NCBI GenBank assembly: GCA_036435485.1
Contig: CM071598.1
Span: forward strand, 173,920,148 to 173,984,147
DNA length: 64,000 nt
Direction of reading: 5' to 3'
Source: Saposhnikovia divaricata
Taxonomy: Eukaryota; Streptophyta; Magnoliopsida; Apiales; Apiaceae
Shown: in pieces, positions 35,041-47,678 of the stretch
Numbering within the stretch: the first letter of the stretch is position 1
How the letters are laid out: every line of letters starts with the position of its first letter
Program-made: the position numbers and the translations under genes
Notes under the pieces: generated by a model
The model's database searches: none
Seen by the model: the letters and a program-made list of their open reading frames with translations, nothing else
What the model was told of the DNA's origin: nothing

Positions 35041-35045
35041 CTTCC
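35041..35045. repeat. TSD of solo LTR D1, left copy
   Basis: CTTCC, repeated at 36581-36585. Confidence 0.88.
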
Positions 35046-36580
35046 TGTTGACTCGTAAACACGCAAGTATACGCGATCACAAATAGCAAGTGATAAATAA
35101 GATTCGTTCCGCAGGGACTAGGTGTAAATGCCAGTTTAATACCTATGCAACAGTGTTTGGTTACTTCTTAACGCTTGACAATTATCAAATTTAGTTTTGA
35201 TTTAACTATTTTAATTAAATAATCAAGACTAAACTAACAAATAAGATTTCTTATAAATGAGAAAACATGGAGTTCCAATTTCATTAAATATTTCACTAAA
35301 GGTTGACACATAGAATCGATACAGGTGATAAAAATTGATAATTAATCAGATAACACGACAATCATACGAGCTACTTTTCAGTACACTCGTACCAAACCAC
35401 TTAATATCCACAAAAGATAGAAATTAAGAGGACACCAAATTATATTCAAATTATATATGTCTATACAATCTGGAAACACAATTAGTTTAAGCACAGGTTA
35501 TCTTTAAAATTACATGGGGCAATATGCATTGGTTAAATCATACCACTAATCATGAATAAATAAATTAAATCAAGAACCCATGCTAATATGGCGATATCTC
35601 AATCCTAGAATCCACTTTCGCATTCATCAAGGATTAATAAATTATATGCTAGCTACACATCCATCAATTAATTCAACCATATAAAATTATCGCAATTAAA
35701 TCACCCATTAATCAATTATATGTCAAACACAATAATTACGTATTCAAATCCATTGGAACCCCATGATAATGATTTAGTTCATAATAAAACTAATCACCAT
35801 CATGGGTTCTAACGTAAACATGATTCTAAAGAAAACAATTAAGTAATGGAAGAGAAAAAACAATTAACAGTAGAAGAGAAATGGAATAGAAAATTTATCC
35901 CCAATGTAGAAGAGAAAATACAGAAATTGGCCTCCTTGCTTATGGCTTGAAGAACCATAGAATTTGTTACAAGAATAAAAATGTCGATGATAATAAAAAA
36001 TCTCTAACTGCTCTTAGATGGATCTGTTTTTAGGTCTAGATATTACATAAAAAGATCAGTTCTTTGCCCTACTAAAAATAGGCCCAACACAGTTTTGACC
36101 CGAACTAATGAAATAAAAATCTGTCAAAACCCATCCAAGCGTTACAGCGCCTGTTTAGAGCGCTGCAGCGCCTCCTAGACCCTGGATTTCCTTCCCTCAA
36201 GCGCTACAGCCCTTGCTCCTTGCGCTACCTCCCTTGGTGAAGTGCTATGGCTCCCCAAATGCGTGCTAGAGCGCTTGGTTGCTCCTGGAAAAGCCCAACT
36301 GCGCGCTGTAGCACCTAGACTCGCGCTGCGGCGCCTTTACACCCCTGGAAAGCCTCAATTTCTGCTACTACTTGACTCGCTTTCCCGCTCCAAATTCCTA
36401 TCACAAGCTTCAAATTAATTTCACATCACCCATAACACCATTTTAGCACCATAACGCCTTCAACGACTCAACCTATACAATTTACACAAGAACATATCAA
36501 ATGGCAACGAAACTCGAGAACTTGCAAACATTTTAAAGTCCAAACGGAAGGTAAATAGTGGATATAAAATCCACTTATCA
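35046..36580 (-). repeat. Solo LTR D1 (1535 bp) inside element A
   Basis: On the minus strand it begins TGATAAGTGGATTTTATATCC and ends GAGTCAACA. It is flanked by CTTCC duplications. There is no coding sequence inside. A GC-rich block (36130-36350) contains repeated AGCGCTGCAGCGCC-like words within otherwise AT-rich DNA. The same LTR family begins again at 54979 in the opposite orientation. The length and ends suggest a Ty3/gypsy LTR; the parent family is not identified. Confidence 0.85.
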
Positions 36581-36585
36581 CTTCC

Positions 36586-38040
36586 CCGATCATTATCTCT
36601 TCTGTGGAGTTCTCTTCTTCCTCCATTATCCGTTCTTGACACAGTCTAATCTTCTCTAACAATGGAGGTTGGATTCTAATTTCCATCAACTTTTCTTGGC
36701 CCACTTCAGGTAACTTAATCTCAATTTCCAACTTCTTAAAATCTTTCACTAACTCTTCCTCTGAAGTTATCATCTTGAGCTTCTCTTTCCTACTAAGGGC
36801 ATCAGCCACCACATTGGCTTTGCCCGGGTGATAACGAATTTCACAATCGTAATCCTTGATTAACTCTAACCATCTCCTCTGGCGCATGTTAAGCTCTTTC
36901 TGAATGAAAATGTACTTGAGGCTCTTATTATCAGTGTAAATCTCGCACTTTTCCCTATACAAGTAGTGTCTTCAAATCTTTAAAGCGAAGACTATGGCTG
37001 CTAGTTCTAGATCATGCGTGGGATATCTGACCTCATAATCATTCAATTGCCTAGACGCATATGCTATTACCTTGCCGTGCTGCATAAGCACGCATCCCAA
37101 TCCTTTATGCGAAGCATCACTGTAAATCACGAAATCTCCTTTTCCATCAGGTAACGCCAATACTGGGGCCGTCACCAACCTCTTCTTTAGTTCTTGGAAA
37201 TTCTTCTCGCATTTTTCAGTCCATTCAAATTTCTCAGTTTTACGGGTAAGTCGAGTTAACGGAGCTGCGATCTTCGAAAAATCTTGGACAAATCTTCTGT
37301 AATATCCGGCTAGTCTGATGAAACTCCTTACCTCGGTTGGAGTAGTTGGTCGTTCCCAATTTGAAACTGCTTCTATCTTGGAGGGGTCAACCAACACTCC
37401 TTCTCTATTGATCACGTGTCCTAAGAATTGCACTTCATTTTTCCAAAACTCACACTTGGAGAACTTGGCATATAACAGCTCCTTCCTGAGTATTTCTAAA
37501 GTTATCCTCAAATGTGCACCGTGTTCTGCCTCTGTCTTTGAGTAGATGAGAATATCATCAATGAAGACTATCACGAATTTGTCCAAATATTCTTTGAACA
37601 CTCTATTCATTAAGTCCATGAAAGCTGCTGGGGCATTGGTCAATCCAAACGACATCACCAAGAACTCATAATGTCCATATCTAGTACAGAATGCAGTCTT
37701 CGGGATATCTTCAGGTTTAATATTAAGTTGGTGATATCCCGTTCTCAGGTCAATCTTAGAGAAGTATTCAGCGCCTCTTAGCTGGTCAAACAAATCATCT
37801 ATCCTGGGTAGTGGATACTTATTCTTTATGGTTAGCTTGTTTAACTCTCGGTAGTTTTTGCATAACCTCATGCTCCTGTCCTTTTTCTTAACGAACAACA
37901 CTGGTGCGCCCCAAGGCGACACACAGGGCCTTATCATGCCCTTATCCAACAATTCCTGTAACTGTTTAGCTAGCTCTTTCATTTCTACTAGGGCTAATCG
38001 GTACGGGGCCTTCGAAACCGGTGCCGTCCCCGGGGCTAAC
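36586..38040 (-). pseudogene. Element A reverse transcriptase and RNase H
   Basis: Read leftward: RT with YRELNK, KIDLRTGYHQ, MSFGLTNAPA and the polymerase box FIDD, then RNase H with YSDASHKG, HDLEL, YTDNKSL and VADALS, so all four catalytic acids are present. A TGA replaces a conserved Trp codon at about 36972-36974. The frame stays open as far as the D1 insertion at 36586. At the 5' side it is cut at 38041-38045 by element C. Confidence 0.93.
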
Positions 38041-38045
38041 TCGAT
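38041..38045. repeat. TSD of element C, left copy
   Basis: TCGAT, repeated at 51572-51576. Confidence 0.9.
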
Positions 38046-41000
38046 TGTAAGAACCCAAAATTTCGGTAGAATTAAAACATTTCCTATTATGATGAAGTGC
38101 ATCAATGAATAGTGATTTGGTGGACGAATAGTGATTTTAAGGATTAAGAAATTTTTTCATGCCCCCTATGTACGAGACGTAGTGTGGATATTCCGAAGGT
38201 ATACTAGTAATCTACGGAGTAAATAAGTGTATGTAAATGCGATCTGAATTCGGAAATTCCAAATTCTATTTTCGTGTAATATTTGACCGATCAGTGAATT
38301 ATATATTAGTAATATCAAGAATGAGATATTTAATTTGAGGAATTGAGGAGTTAATATTTTGGAATTTTATTATAAGTGATTTGAGAATTTGGAACGAAAA
38401 CCACTGAGGAAGTGAAACAAACGTTCTAGAAACCGCTGAAACTTTACAATGAGATTAAGCGATTGAGCGAACGAATCATGGATTAAGGATATGGTATATT
38501 AAGAGTCCAAGGAAGGATATATTATGAGAGGGAAAAAGGATTGAGAATAAACTCCTAGAATTGAGAAAAGAGAATGCTTGAGAAATCAGGAGAACGTTTT
38601 CTGAGATAAAGAGAAATAAACAAGGGATGTTGGAATTAATATTCGTTCGAGGTATTGTGCTATATTAGAGCAATAATATGCAATGTATAAGTTGTAACGT
38701 ATTTATTTTATTCAAGAAACGACAAGGAAATCAAAGCGGTGGAAAAGAAAACAAAACGAAAGGACTTAAGTGCAAGAAACAAGAGACAAGGACTTGGTTG
38801 CAATTATCAAAGGACTTGGTTGCAATTTAAGTGGATAAGAAATCTAGAGGAGCCAATGAGAGGTTGCCACCTAGCAAGGATGAGATGCATCCAACCAAAA
38901 ATAGATATATATCAAGTGTATGGCATTATTAGAACATAAAACCAAGAACAAAACCATTCTGCCCAGCAGAAAACCCTCTCAGTAAAACGGGCCTAGAGCC
39001 TTCATTACTTAATGAAATTTTTTGTTCTTTATATGGTTAGAAATCTGTTAAGACGCTCTGCAACTTTCATTCAGGATCCTCGACCAGGAAACGAGTGCAA
39101 GGGCTTCGTTTTGGCTTATCTTTGGGGCGTGTTTTTTCCAGTCAGGAAACCCACTTCCATGTTCTTGATTTCTTTGGTGAGATTGAAGATGGTGATCATA
39201 GAGTAAGGCTTCCCCAAGGTTAACCAAGCTTGTTTGAGATTGTAAGAACATCAAGAAGGTATAAAACTCTAACCCCTCTTGGCCATGAATTATTTATGGT
39301 GTTTAATGTTAGATCCATGGATGTTAATGTGAATCTTGGACATATAAGTTATGGATGATGTAGATCTTGAGTTTAAGTGTTGTGGTTGTGATTTTTAAGC
39401 TTGTGGTTAGTGTATGTAACTCCATGTATGTTTTAAAGTATGATCTTGGTGGTTTAGATGATGGATGTGATGTGTATGTAAGATTCTTGAATGGATAAGT
39501 GATATAATCATGCTGAGATTTTTCCAGGAACTTGAACTGTCTTGTAAGAGGGTTTTGAACCCCCAAATCTTGTCCCCTGAGGTCCTAATATATATTGTTG
39601 GAAAGGTATTTGAATGTAGTTTCCATAAATATAAGGTTCATGACTAGGTGATGTATAGATCTTGAGTTATGGCCTGAGAAGTGAAATGTGTTTCTTGATT
39701 CCGGACTGCACTAAATGGTCCCGTTGTGAACCTTGTTTGAACCCCTAAAAATTTATGTAGGATCATGGAAAAATTAGAGAAGCTAGTAAATGCAGTGGTG
39801 AAGGCTACCCAAAAAGAATTTGATTAAAATATGTATTTTTCAATTTTATAAAAATGCTAGAGTAAAATTCGCGCAAGGGAAAAAGTCGTAAGTTGAGTGT
39901 AGTTTTAGGGGTAATGGATGTGATTCGGATATGGTAACCAAATTAAGTCGAATAAGTGACGAGCGTAATCGAGTGGTGACATGAACCTATAGTGGGGCTA
40001 GAGTGTCATAAGACGAAGTCATTAAGTTAATTTTGTATCCCCTAAAACCCCGCAATTAAAGAGATATTGTTAAGGTACTAACGAACGGCTATTGCTTATG
40101 TATAGATCATTCCACTCCGCACGCTCGATCACCCCAACCTCACCAAGGCAAGTTTACTTTTCAAAACTTACATATACAAGGACTTTCACTGTTGTGTTTG
40201 TAGTTTTCAATCATATCAATTGTTTATGTTTATCGAAGTATCGATGAAATTGAGATGTATAAGTACGTATATGTTTGCACCCCTTGAACTTAGAATGAAA
40301 TGTTTTCTTCGGACAGCGACTCTAGCAATAGAGGTCGTAGCGGTCCGTATATGCTATTGACCGGGGAGCGGTATATTATTATATCGTAATTAAATTGCGA
40401 AAACCCGAAGGGTCATTCGGGAAGTATCGTATACTCAAGTAATTATTTTTATATCATCATAAATACTCAAAATAACTATCTTGGATTAAAAGTTTATTTA
40501 ATTAAATAATTATTTTATTAATTATTAATATTAAATATTAAAATATCATTTATTAATTATTGTTCATTATTTTAAAGACAAAGCTGATCCAAGATACTTT
40601 TAGCACTTTCGAACTCGAACTCTTTCGAACTCAAAACATTTTCGAAAACCCCCGGTCAGGTTCTGCTTCTTGTATGATTTCAAGAATCATCGGTCGACTG
40701 ATGTCGGACCTCAATTACTCAGTTTTCAATCAAAATCAAGTTTTAAAAGAAAAAGAAAAAGGGACTCTGGCAGGTGTGGGAATCGTTGACGAACGATTCC
40801 CGGGATGTGTAAGCGGCCGTGAGCCAGGCGGTCCATCAATTATTATTCCGGCCCAGGTGTTGCCGAAGGATGATTACGGATGTAGTTTTCATCGAGGGTG
40901 ATTACGGATGTAGTTTTCACCCGAGGATAGTTACAGATGTAGTTTCTATCCTTCTACCGGTAGAGAAGACCCGCGGATTATTGGACTTGGATGTGGCGAC

Positions 41001-41958
41001 TGATCATCGTCAATCCCTGTCAGGTTTTTATGTTTTCTTCCAGTCCCATCCTCCACTTTGGAAAAATACTCAAACACTGCTTCTTGGGCCTAAGTGCCAA
41101 GTTGCCGATAGTGTGGTTTTTGATAAGAAAAATATTGACATCGTGCAGTATCTAGAACTGCAAGATTTTCTATAAAGATTGGCACGTGTTAGTGCACTCT
41201 TGCAATTGTTTCAAAGAATGAAATGTTTTTGTATGAGAAACCTTCTAAGCTAATGGAAGGAAAGAGGTTTGCAATGATGTATTCTCGGTACAGTATGTTA
41301 ACCGTAGAGTGTTTTGCCGAAAATGATATACTCACACGTATATATTTTCAAACTTGAGATATATTGAAATGGGAACCTTATAAAGGGTTCATATGTTATT
41401 CTTAAAGCTCCTTAGTGAGTATAGATGTTTTATTCAAACTCGGACATATATACTGTCCAATTATGTTTTGAAATCTGAGGTATATACCCATATAGTTGGG
41501 AATGTTTTCGAAATAAACCACGTTATTATTTTTTTCAAAATGGTGAACTTGCTGAGCGTTATGTAGCTCATTCTTGCTTTATAAAAACTTTTCAGAAAGA
41601 GAAGAATTTGGTCGGTTAACTCCGCAACAGCAGGAGAGGAGTAGAAGATTTACCCCGGAGATGATTTAGTTCCTGATAAATACTACAGAGTAAGTCTGAT
41701 AGGTTTTCAACTGTAATAGTAAGACTTGTCTTCAAGTGTAGTTGTATAAGTGGAATTGCGTAAGACTCTGATTTGTACAAATGAATTGTAATATTTAGTG
41801 GCACTTTTGATTATCGTTTCTGAGGCTCTAACTTGTTTGTGTGTAATATTGAGGTCTGGATGGATGTATTGTTGAGTTGTAAAGTTAATACAGGTATGAT
41901 ATGGTTGGATGGTGGCGTGACGACCTGAATCTCTGACCTCGGATTCGGGGGTGTCACA
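38046..41958 (+). repeat. 5' LTR of element C (3913 bp)
   Basis: It begins TGTAAGAACCC and ends GGGTGTCACA, the same end types as A and B. A short duplication near 38108-38140 explains most of the length difference from the 3' copy. It holds three 28-29 bp tandem units near 40871-40955. ORFs of 113 and 118 codons within it are carried identically by the other LTR and show no protein family I know. Confidence 0.92.
40871..40955. repeat. Triple 28-29 bp tandem repeat in LTR C
   Basis: Units begin at 40871, 40899 and 40928, each around TTACGGATGTAGTTTTCA. The same block is at about 50484-50568 in the 3' LTR. Confidence 0.8.
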
Positions 41959-41962
41959 GAAA

Positions 41963-41974
41963 TGGTATCAGAGC
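41963..41974 (+). other. Primer-binding site of element C
   Basis: TGGTATCAGAGC, the complement of the initiator tRNA-Met 3' end, 4 bp after the 5' LTR. Confidence 0.92.
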
Positions 41975-44900
41975 GAAAGTTACAGTACTCAGAAATGAAA
42001 GTGTTGAGAGTTAAGTCTAAGTAGGAGAATGACATAAGAGATCGTAGTAAACTTATTATTGGACTTCCGGAAGAGGTACCGGTGAGTAGAATAGACTGGA
42101 ATGTTTACTGGAGGTATTATACTAGGGTCGATAGAATCCTTAGAGACCTTCAGAATGATGAATAGAGGTTCGAGAGTCGTACATGACCTATCATAGGTAA
42201 TGATATAGGAAGCAGAGCGAAATCTCAAGAGCAGCTGAGGTAGAGGCGATATTGCCAATATGATTGGATGACTAGGCTGGAATAAATTTTGTGGCCCATA
42301 GTCCTCCACAGTTTAGGAGGCGGCATTTTAAGAATCAAGAGGTTTATACTTCCCTACATAATTAAGGGTACTTAATACTTGGAATAATGAAAGTCTTTTA
42401 CTTTGGCTATAAGATCCGATTTTCGATAAGTAACAGGTTTACCTGAAAGTTGGTCACTATGTCGTTGTGGATTTCATTACCCTTGATGGCGAATGTTACA
42501 TGTGTTATATGAGAATGGTATCATAAGACGAGCGTGCTAGATAATTCCACGCATGATTCGGACGCTAGAGCATGGTAGTTCAACTTGGAGAACAAACAAG
42601 TAGAATTAACAAAGGGACTCAAGAGAAGTTGGATATGGTGGCAACGAGCGATACAGTGATCTCAGATTCTACCAAAAGAAAAGACCAGCGGGTCTAGAGT
42701 GGGATCCTTTGATAGAGATGTTATCAGGGACTACGTATATATGTATTGTAGACCTCAATATTTTGGTATATGTTCACATACACACACCCACCACTGAACC
42801 TATGGACTACACTGAGATCCCTGAGAGATCTCTTTGATCTGTTCCCAGGGGAAACTGGCCACTTGTGATTCATGTCGGAAGGCATGAAGTAGGACCCTAT
42901 GGACTTAGCAGGTGTCCCCGGAATGATGTGAAGTTTGGTCTTCAAGATAAAGCATGGAAATGACAGATATATTTGTGAAACCCTAACTCGATAAATGACT
43001 TTAAGATGATGACTGAGAGACGCACTAGTTGGTGTCTTGTATTACGAAGACGAAGAGATGGAGCTACCCTCATAATGGTGATAATGAGATGCACGAATGA
43101 TTATTAACTTATTTTGGTAACTACCGGCTGGTGCACTACTTCATTTTAAACTTTTCATTAACCATGTTACCTCGATTAGTTTATATCAGGTAACCCTTCT
43201 AGCTTTCTACTTCAAACTTATGGAATAACAACCAGTGATATACTTTCTCTAAACCGGGACTCATCCAAAGTATCTTAATTGATCCCCGAGCATTCTATTT
43301 GAAGTTTATAATTATTTCTGCTCAGGACTATTTACACTTTCTTTCAATTATCCAAGGAATGTTCAAATATTTCCTTAATTAATCGACGAATACTACTTAA
43401 TGAATATCGATATTTGATTGCTTCTTTCATACTTGCACTCTTCAGTTGAGCTCATAAATATTCAACAAATTACTGAGGACATGGATGATCTAATGTCCAG
43501 ACGTCCCTCATGAATTCTTTTCTTCTATTCAAGATGAGATTGTACATCGTACATTGAAATCATAGTAAGGATATCATTTTGATATTGGTATTCCGAATTT
43601 AATTCTATTGTCGGATCTGATAAAGCATGTGTACGGAGGCACCCTTGGGTGGACCGTTTCACTGATAAGTAATATTTGATGAGAGGTTATCGATTGTTCC
43701 GATACCTAGAACATTCTCTTCAGATATTATAGTTTTCTTTTTCAAACTTAATAACTTCTTATTTTCATTCGTTGTCCGAGAAGCCTAAAGTTTGTTCAGT
43801 GGCTACGATGTTGAAATTCCGTTCTATCCAATTGAAACTGGCTAGTCGTTATGTCAATATGAATGACTAGTTGATTATTCTAACTACTCAAAATTTGAAT
43901 GTTGTGAAGAACACCTAGCTAATTGTCCTAGCTGGGGGTGATGTCTCAAACAGGTGAACTAGCAAATTTTGTCTAGCTAGTTGCTAGTGTTTCTTGAAAA
44001 GGACTAGTTATTGTTTCACTGGTCCAACTCCCAATTTAATTCATTCTGCAATGCATTTTGCATGTGGTAAAGTATGATGATGAAAGTTTTGACGAATAAC
44101 TTGATTGAGACCTAGTGAGGTCGCCCACTCGACTTGAACTCTTACCCATCTTCGTATCAGACTTTATATCACTTGAATATTTTATTCTTTTATTCATACA
44201 ATGAGAATTCATTTGAAACCATTGATTACTTGAATGACAAACTACTTCATTCTTTAATTGTCATGGAGTAGAATTGCTTTCTATTGGCTGACCTTCATCA
44301 ATGCGACTTTAGATTTCCTCTTATTATTTAGGAGGAAAAGTATCCACCTGATGTAAGAACTGTATAAAGACCGTCTTTATGACTTTTGTATCCAATAATC
44401 ATTGCCCTCGTGCAACATTCTCTATGATATCATATTACAGAATTATCAGGACCTGAAGGAATAAACCTTGTTGTACTCTTTCGGTCCATCCTTACATCTC
44501 CAAAAATCGAGACTCCTAGTATTTGGAACCATCAACATTCTTGGAACATCCAATGTGGAATTCTTATTGAAATTATCTATTGGACCTTGTTATATTGAAA
44601 CCATTCCTTTTAAAGTGATTACTCTAAGGTGAACGAGAGGTACAATTATGAACCGTTACACCAATATGAGATCAAAAACCAAATGTTGTAATTGTGCCCC
44701 AGAGCGTTATGTCGAGTAATTATTAAAGTAGAAATAACATGTCGGGGCATACCACAAGACCTTTAATATTAGTGTGAAGAAAGTTATAAGAAATGATGAG
44801 GTGGTTGGGAGTACGCTTCTACCAACCGTTGTCAGGATGTTATATTAATGAATTCTGGAGTTACCAAGCCTTTTCATGATCCAGGAAATGCAAATCGATT

Positions 44901-47640
44901 GCGATGTAAAACATATCCTTGGAGGAAACTAACATGGAAGTGAGATGGACGAGAAAGGAAGAAATATCGTGGCAAGAATGTGAAGCTTTACTTAGCTTAA
45001 AGGGATTGATGCACATAGAGAGACATATAGTTTAACAGGCCCCTAATAGCAAATGGATGCATGGATATATGCCAATGATTCTTCAAGATTACCACCTAAT
45101 CAAGTTTATTGGGAATCGCAGCCGCATGCAGGCCTCAGGCTGATTGGCGCCAGTTGTGAAGGAGGACGAGCGTATAACATCTTACATATACCATCGAGAA
45201 CTGATACCCTTATCGGAAATGGAGGAATTGTTGACTAGTTAAAATGAGTAGTTGTTTTTCAAAGATAAGGTTGAAGAGAAGGTTTCACCAACTCAAGATC
45301 GACCTCTGTACTGTGCCAAAGTTGGCATTTCACACTAATATAAACGTTATAAAATTGTGGTAGTATCGTTTGAATGGACTAATGAGTCAGAAGCCTTTAT
45401 GGATTAATGAACAAAGTTTTGGGATGAAATGAGATATTAGCAACAACCTCGTTGTTAGATATACTTGATGATAAAAAGAGGACTTTGAGAGTCACGATGA
45501 TGCGTCTTTCAAGAGTTTAAGAGGTGTGCTGATGCAGTAGAAAGGGGATGATAGCCTATACTTCTAAACAACACAAAGGTTACGGGATAGGATATACTAA
45601 CCATGAGTCTGGGATTAGTCATGATGGCGTTCACGCATAAAACTGAGACGTTAACTTTATGAGAAAAGTGTGAAAATTTTTCCACAAGTGCCATAAGTAT
45701 ATCTTCATATTAGAACTAAACATAAGAAAGGGAAGGTGACGAAAGGGAGCAGGGAGTATAATAGAGAAATTGGTTATTTCCCAGGAATGGCCTGTGTGGT
45801 GACCGATACCTATAGAAGGGATTATTCGAAATTGGAATTCAGTCAGTATTGACCAAGAAAATAGAGTATATACAATAAGAATAATGTTAGAGGAAAGTGA
45901 CTAAATTATGGGGAAGGACAAAGATGTATAGAGAATTAAGAGAATGTTTGGCAAACGGATATGAAGAATTGTATTGGCAAGCTATTAAGTACAAACGCGA
46001 CATGTCAAAAGCAAAATGATAGAGATCTAGTGGATTAATTCCGCCCGTAGAAAATCTTGAATGTGGACAAAATTATAATGAATTTAATGAGTAGTTCGCC
46101 GAAGACTGAGCCAAGAGATGGCCCTAGTTGATTTATAATTGCTGGACCAAGTGATTTACCTACGAGAGACTTTCCATTTAGAAGATTATCGATTTATATA
46201 CGGAAGAGTTGGTGGTGCAATATAAAACTTCTGCAGTGATTACGTTAGATAGAGACTTAAGGTTAAACTTCGAATATTGAAGGTGCTTTCAAGTATATTT
46301 AACAAAGAGATTGAGCGTATGTACTAATTTGATCTGTGGCTGACGGACAGGGAAGAAGAATTATCCAGACGATCGAATTTATATTTAGTGTCGTGCCATA
46401 GATTTCACGGGGCAGTCGAGAATAAAAACTTATCCATGAAATAAATGTTGTTATCACGATCGTCACCATGAGAACGTAAGGACGTCTCTTGTAAAACATA
46501 CTATGAAAGAAGAAGTTTCGCTTTTCTTGCGTTACGAAGAAGTCAATGAATGAGGGATATAGTAGCTGATCTGGTTCGACGTATACGGAAGACTATACAG
46601 TATCCATAGCAAGTGGTAATGGCTAACGGGAGGCAACACAAGCGTGCTAATCAAGCCAAGGAATATGAAGAATACCGTGCGTATTGACGTTGTCTCAGAT
46701 TATAAAACACGACCACAAAGTATTCACGGGCCAACGATACAAGGACTCAACACAGATACTATGTACAAGGTAGAAGAGGAACGCATAAGTAGTGGGATAG
46801 AAACTTTCATTCATAGAACAACCGATAAGGAATACAGGTCCAGGAGAGCATGCGTTGAGAAATAACATTAAAGCGTTGGTGAGACCAAGGTGAGAGAACA
46901 ATAGGGTTGAAGTGTCAACCTAAGAGTTGGAAAGGGTAAGGTTGGAATTGTATCCACAACTATTATCCTTAGGTTCTTAAGATAGAATCCTTTTAAGGAG
47001 AGGAGACTGCAATAACCCTAAATTTCGTGAATATTCGAAACCTGGATGAAAATTAATTTTATGGGTGGATGAGAAATTTTTGCAATCACGATATGTACAA
47101 ATTATTAAATGAAGATTTCGAATTGATATTACGCCTTTACGGTACAGACGAGTGTATGTAAAAGTCATTAGTTTTTTTTTACGAAACCCATTATTTCGTA
47201 TGGTCAAATTTTATAAGATATCGAAGGAGTATGAGGTGGGAGACTTCGTGATGCTAAAGGTATCCCCTCGAAAAGGATTGATGAGATTTGGAAAGAAAGG
47301 GAAGCTAAGTCTGAGGTTTATTGGACCTTTTGAGATTTTGAGGCGTATTGGGAAGTTAGCCTTGCCCCATGCTTGCAGCAAATTCATAATGTGTTTCATA
47401 TGTCTATGTTACGACCCTACCACATCGACTATCAGCATGTGATAGAGTACAACCAAGTGGACCTATGACCCAGCTTGACCTATGTGGAGCAACCCGTGGA
47501 AATCATAGATAGAGAAGAACAAGTGCTGAGGAACAAGGTTTTCAAACTAATAAGGAATTGTGAGAAAATCAAGATGTGGAAGAATCCACCTGGAAGTTGA
47601 AAGAGTGAAACAAAGAAGGAGTAACCCCAGTGATTCCTAA
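41975..47640 (+). pseudogene. Ruined gag-pol interior of element C
   Basis: No long frame survives. Relics follow in order: a protease active-site segment with Asp changed to Asn (MNSGVTKPF, 44848-44874); RNase H (DASFKS..GVLMQ, about 45498-45540, then a stop); integrase zinc region (MYRELRE, about 45924-45944); integrase core third motif (DGQGRRIIQT, about 46342-46370, catalytic Glu lost); and a far better preserved integrase C-terminal and chromodomain-like stretch (about 47218-47600). RT is not recognisable between about 45240 and 45490, where it should be. The block 43100-44640 is pyrimidine-rich and matches nothing I recognise. Confidence 0.8.
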
Positions 47641-47658
47641 ACTGATTCCGGGACGGAA

Positions 47659-47678
47659 TCCTTTTAAGGAGGGGAGAT
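47659..47678 (+). other. Polypurine tract of element C
   Basis: TTTTAAGGAGGGGAGAT lies directly before the 3' LTR, nearly identical to the tracts of A and B. Confidence 0.88.

Noticed and set aside
40560..41175. ORFs of 113 and 118 codons in the LTRs of C (and copies at 50173-50788)
   Set aside because: They overlap each other in different frames and are identical by LTR duplication rather than by selection. No known domain.
45053..45238. 61-codon plus-strand ORF as a gene
   Set aside because: It lies where the protease-RT linker of element C should be and weakly resembles it (LPPNQV); a decay relic rather than a gene.
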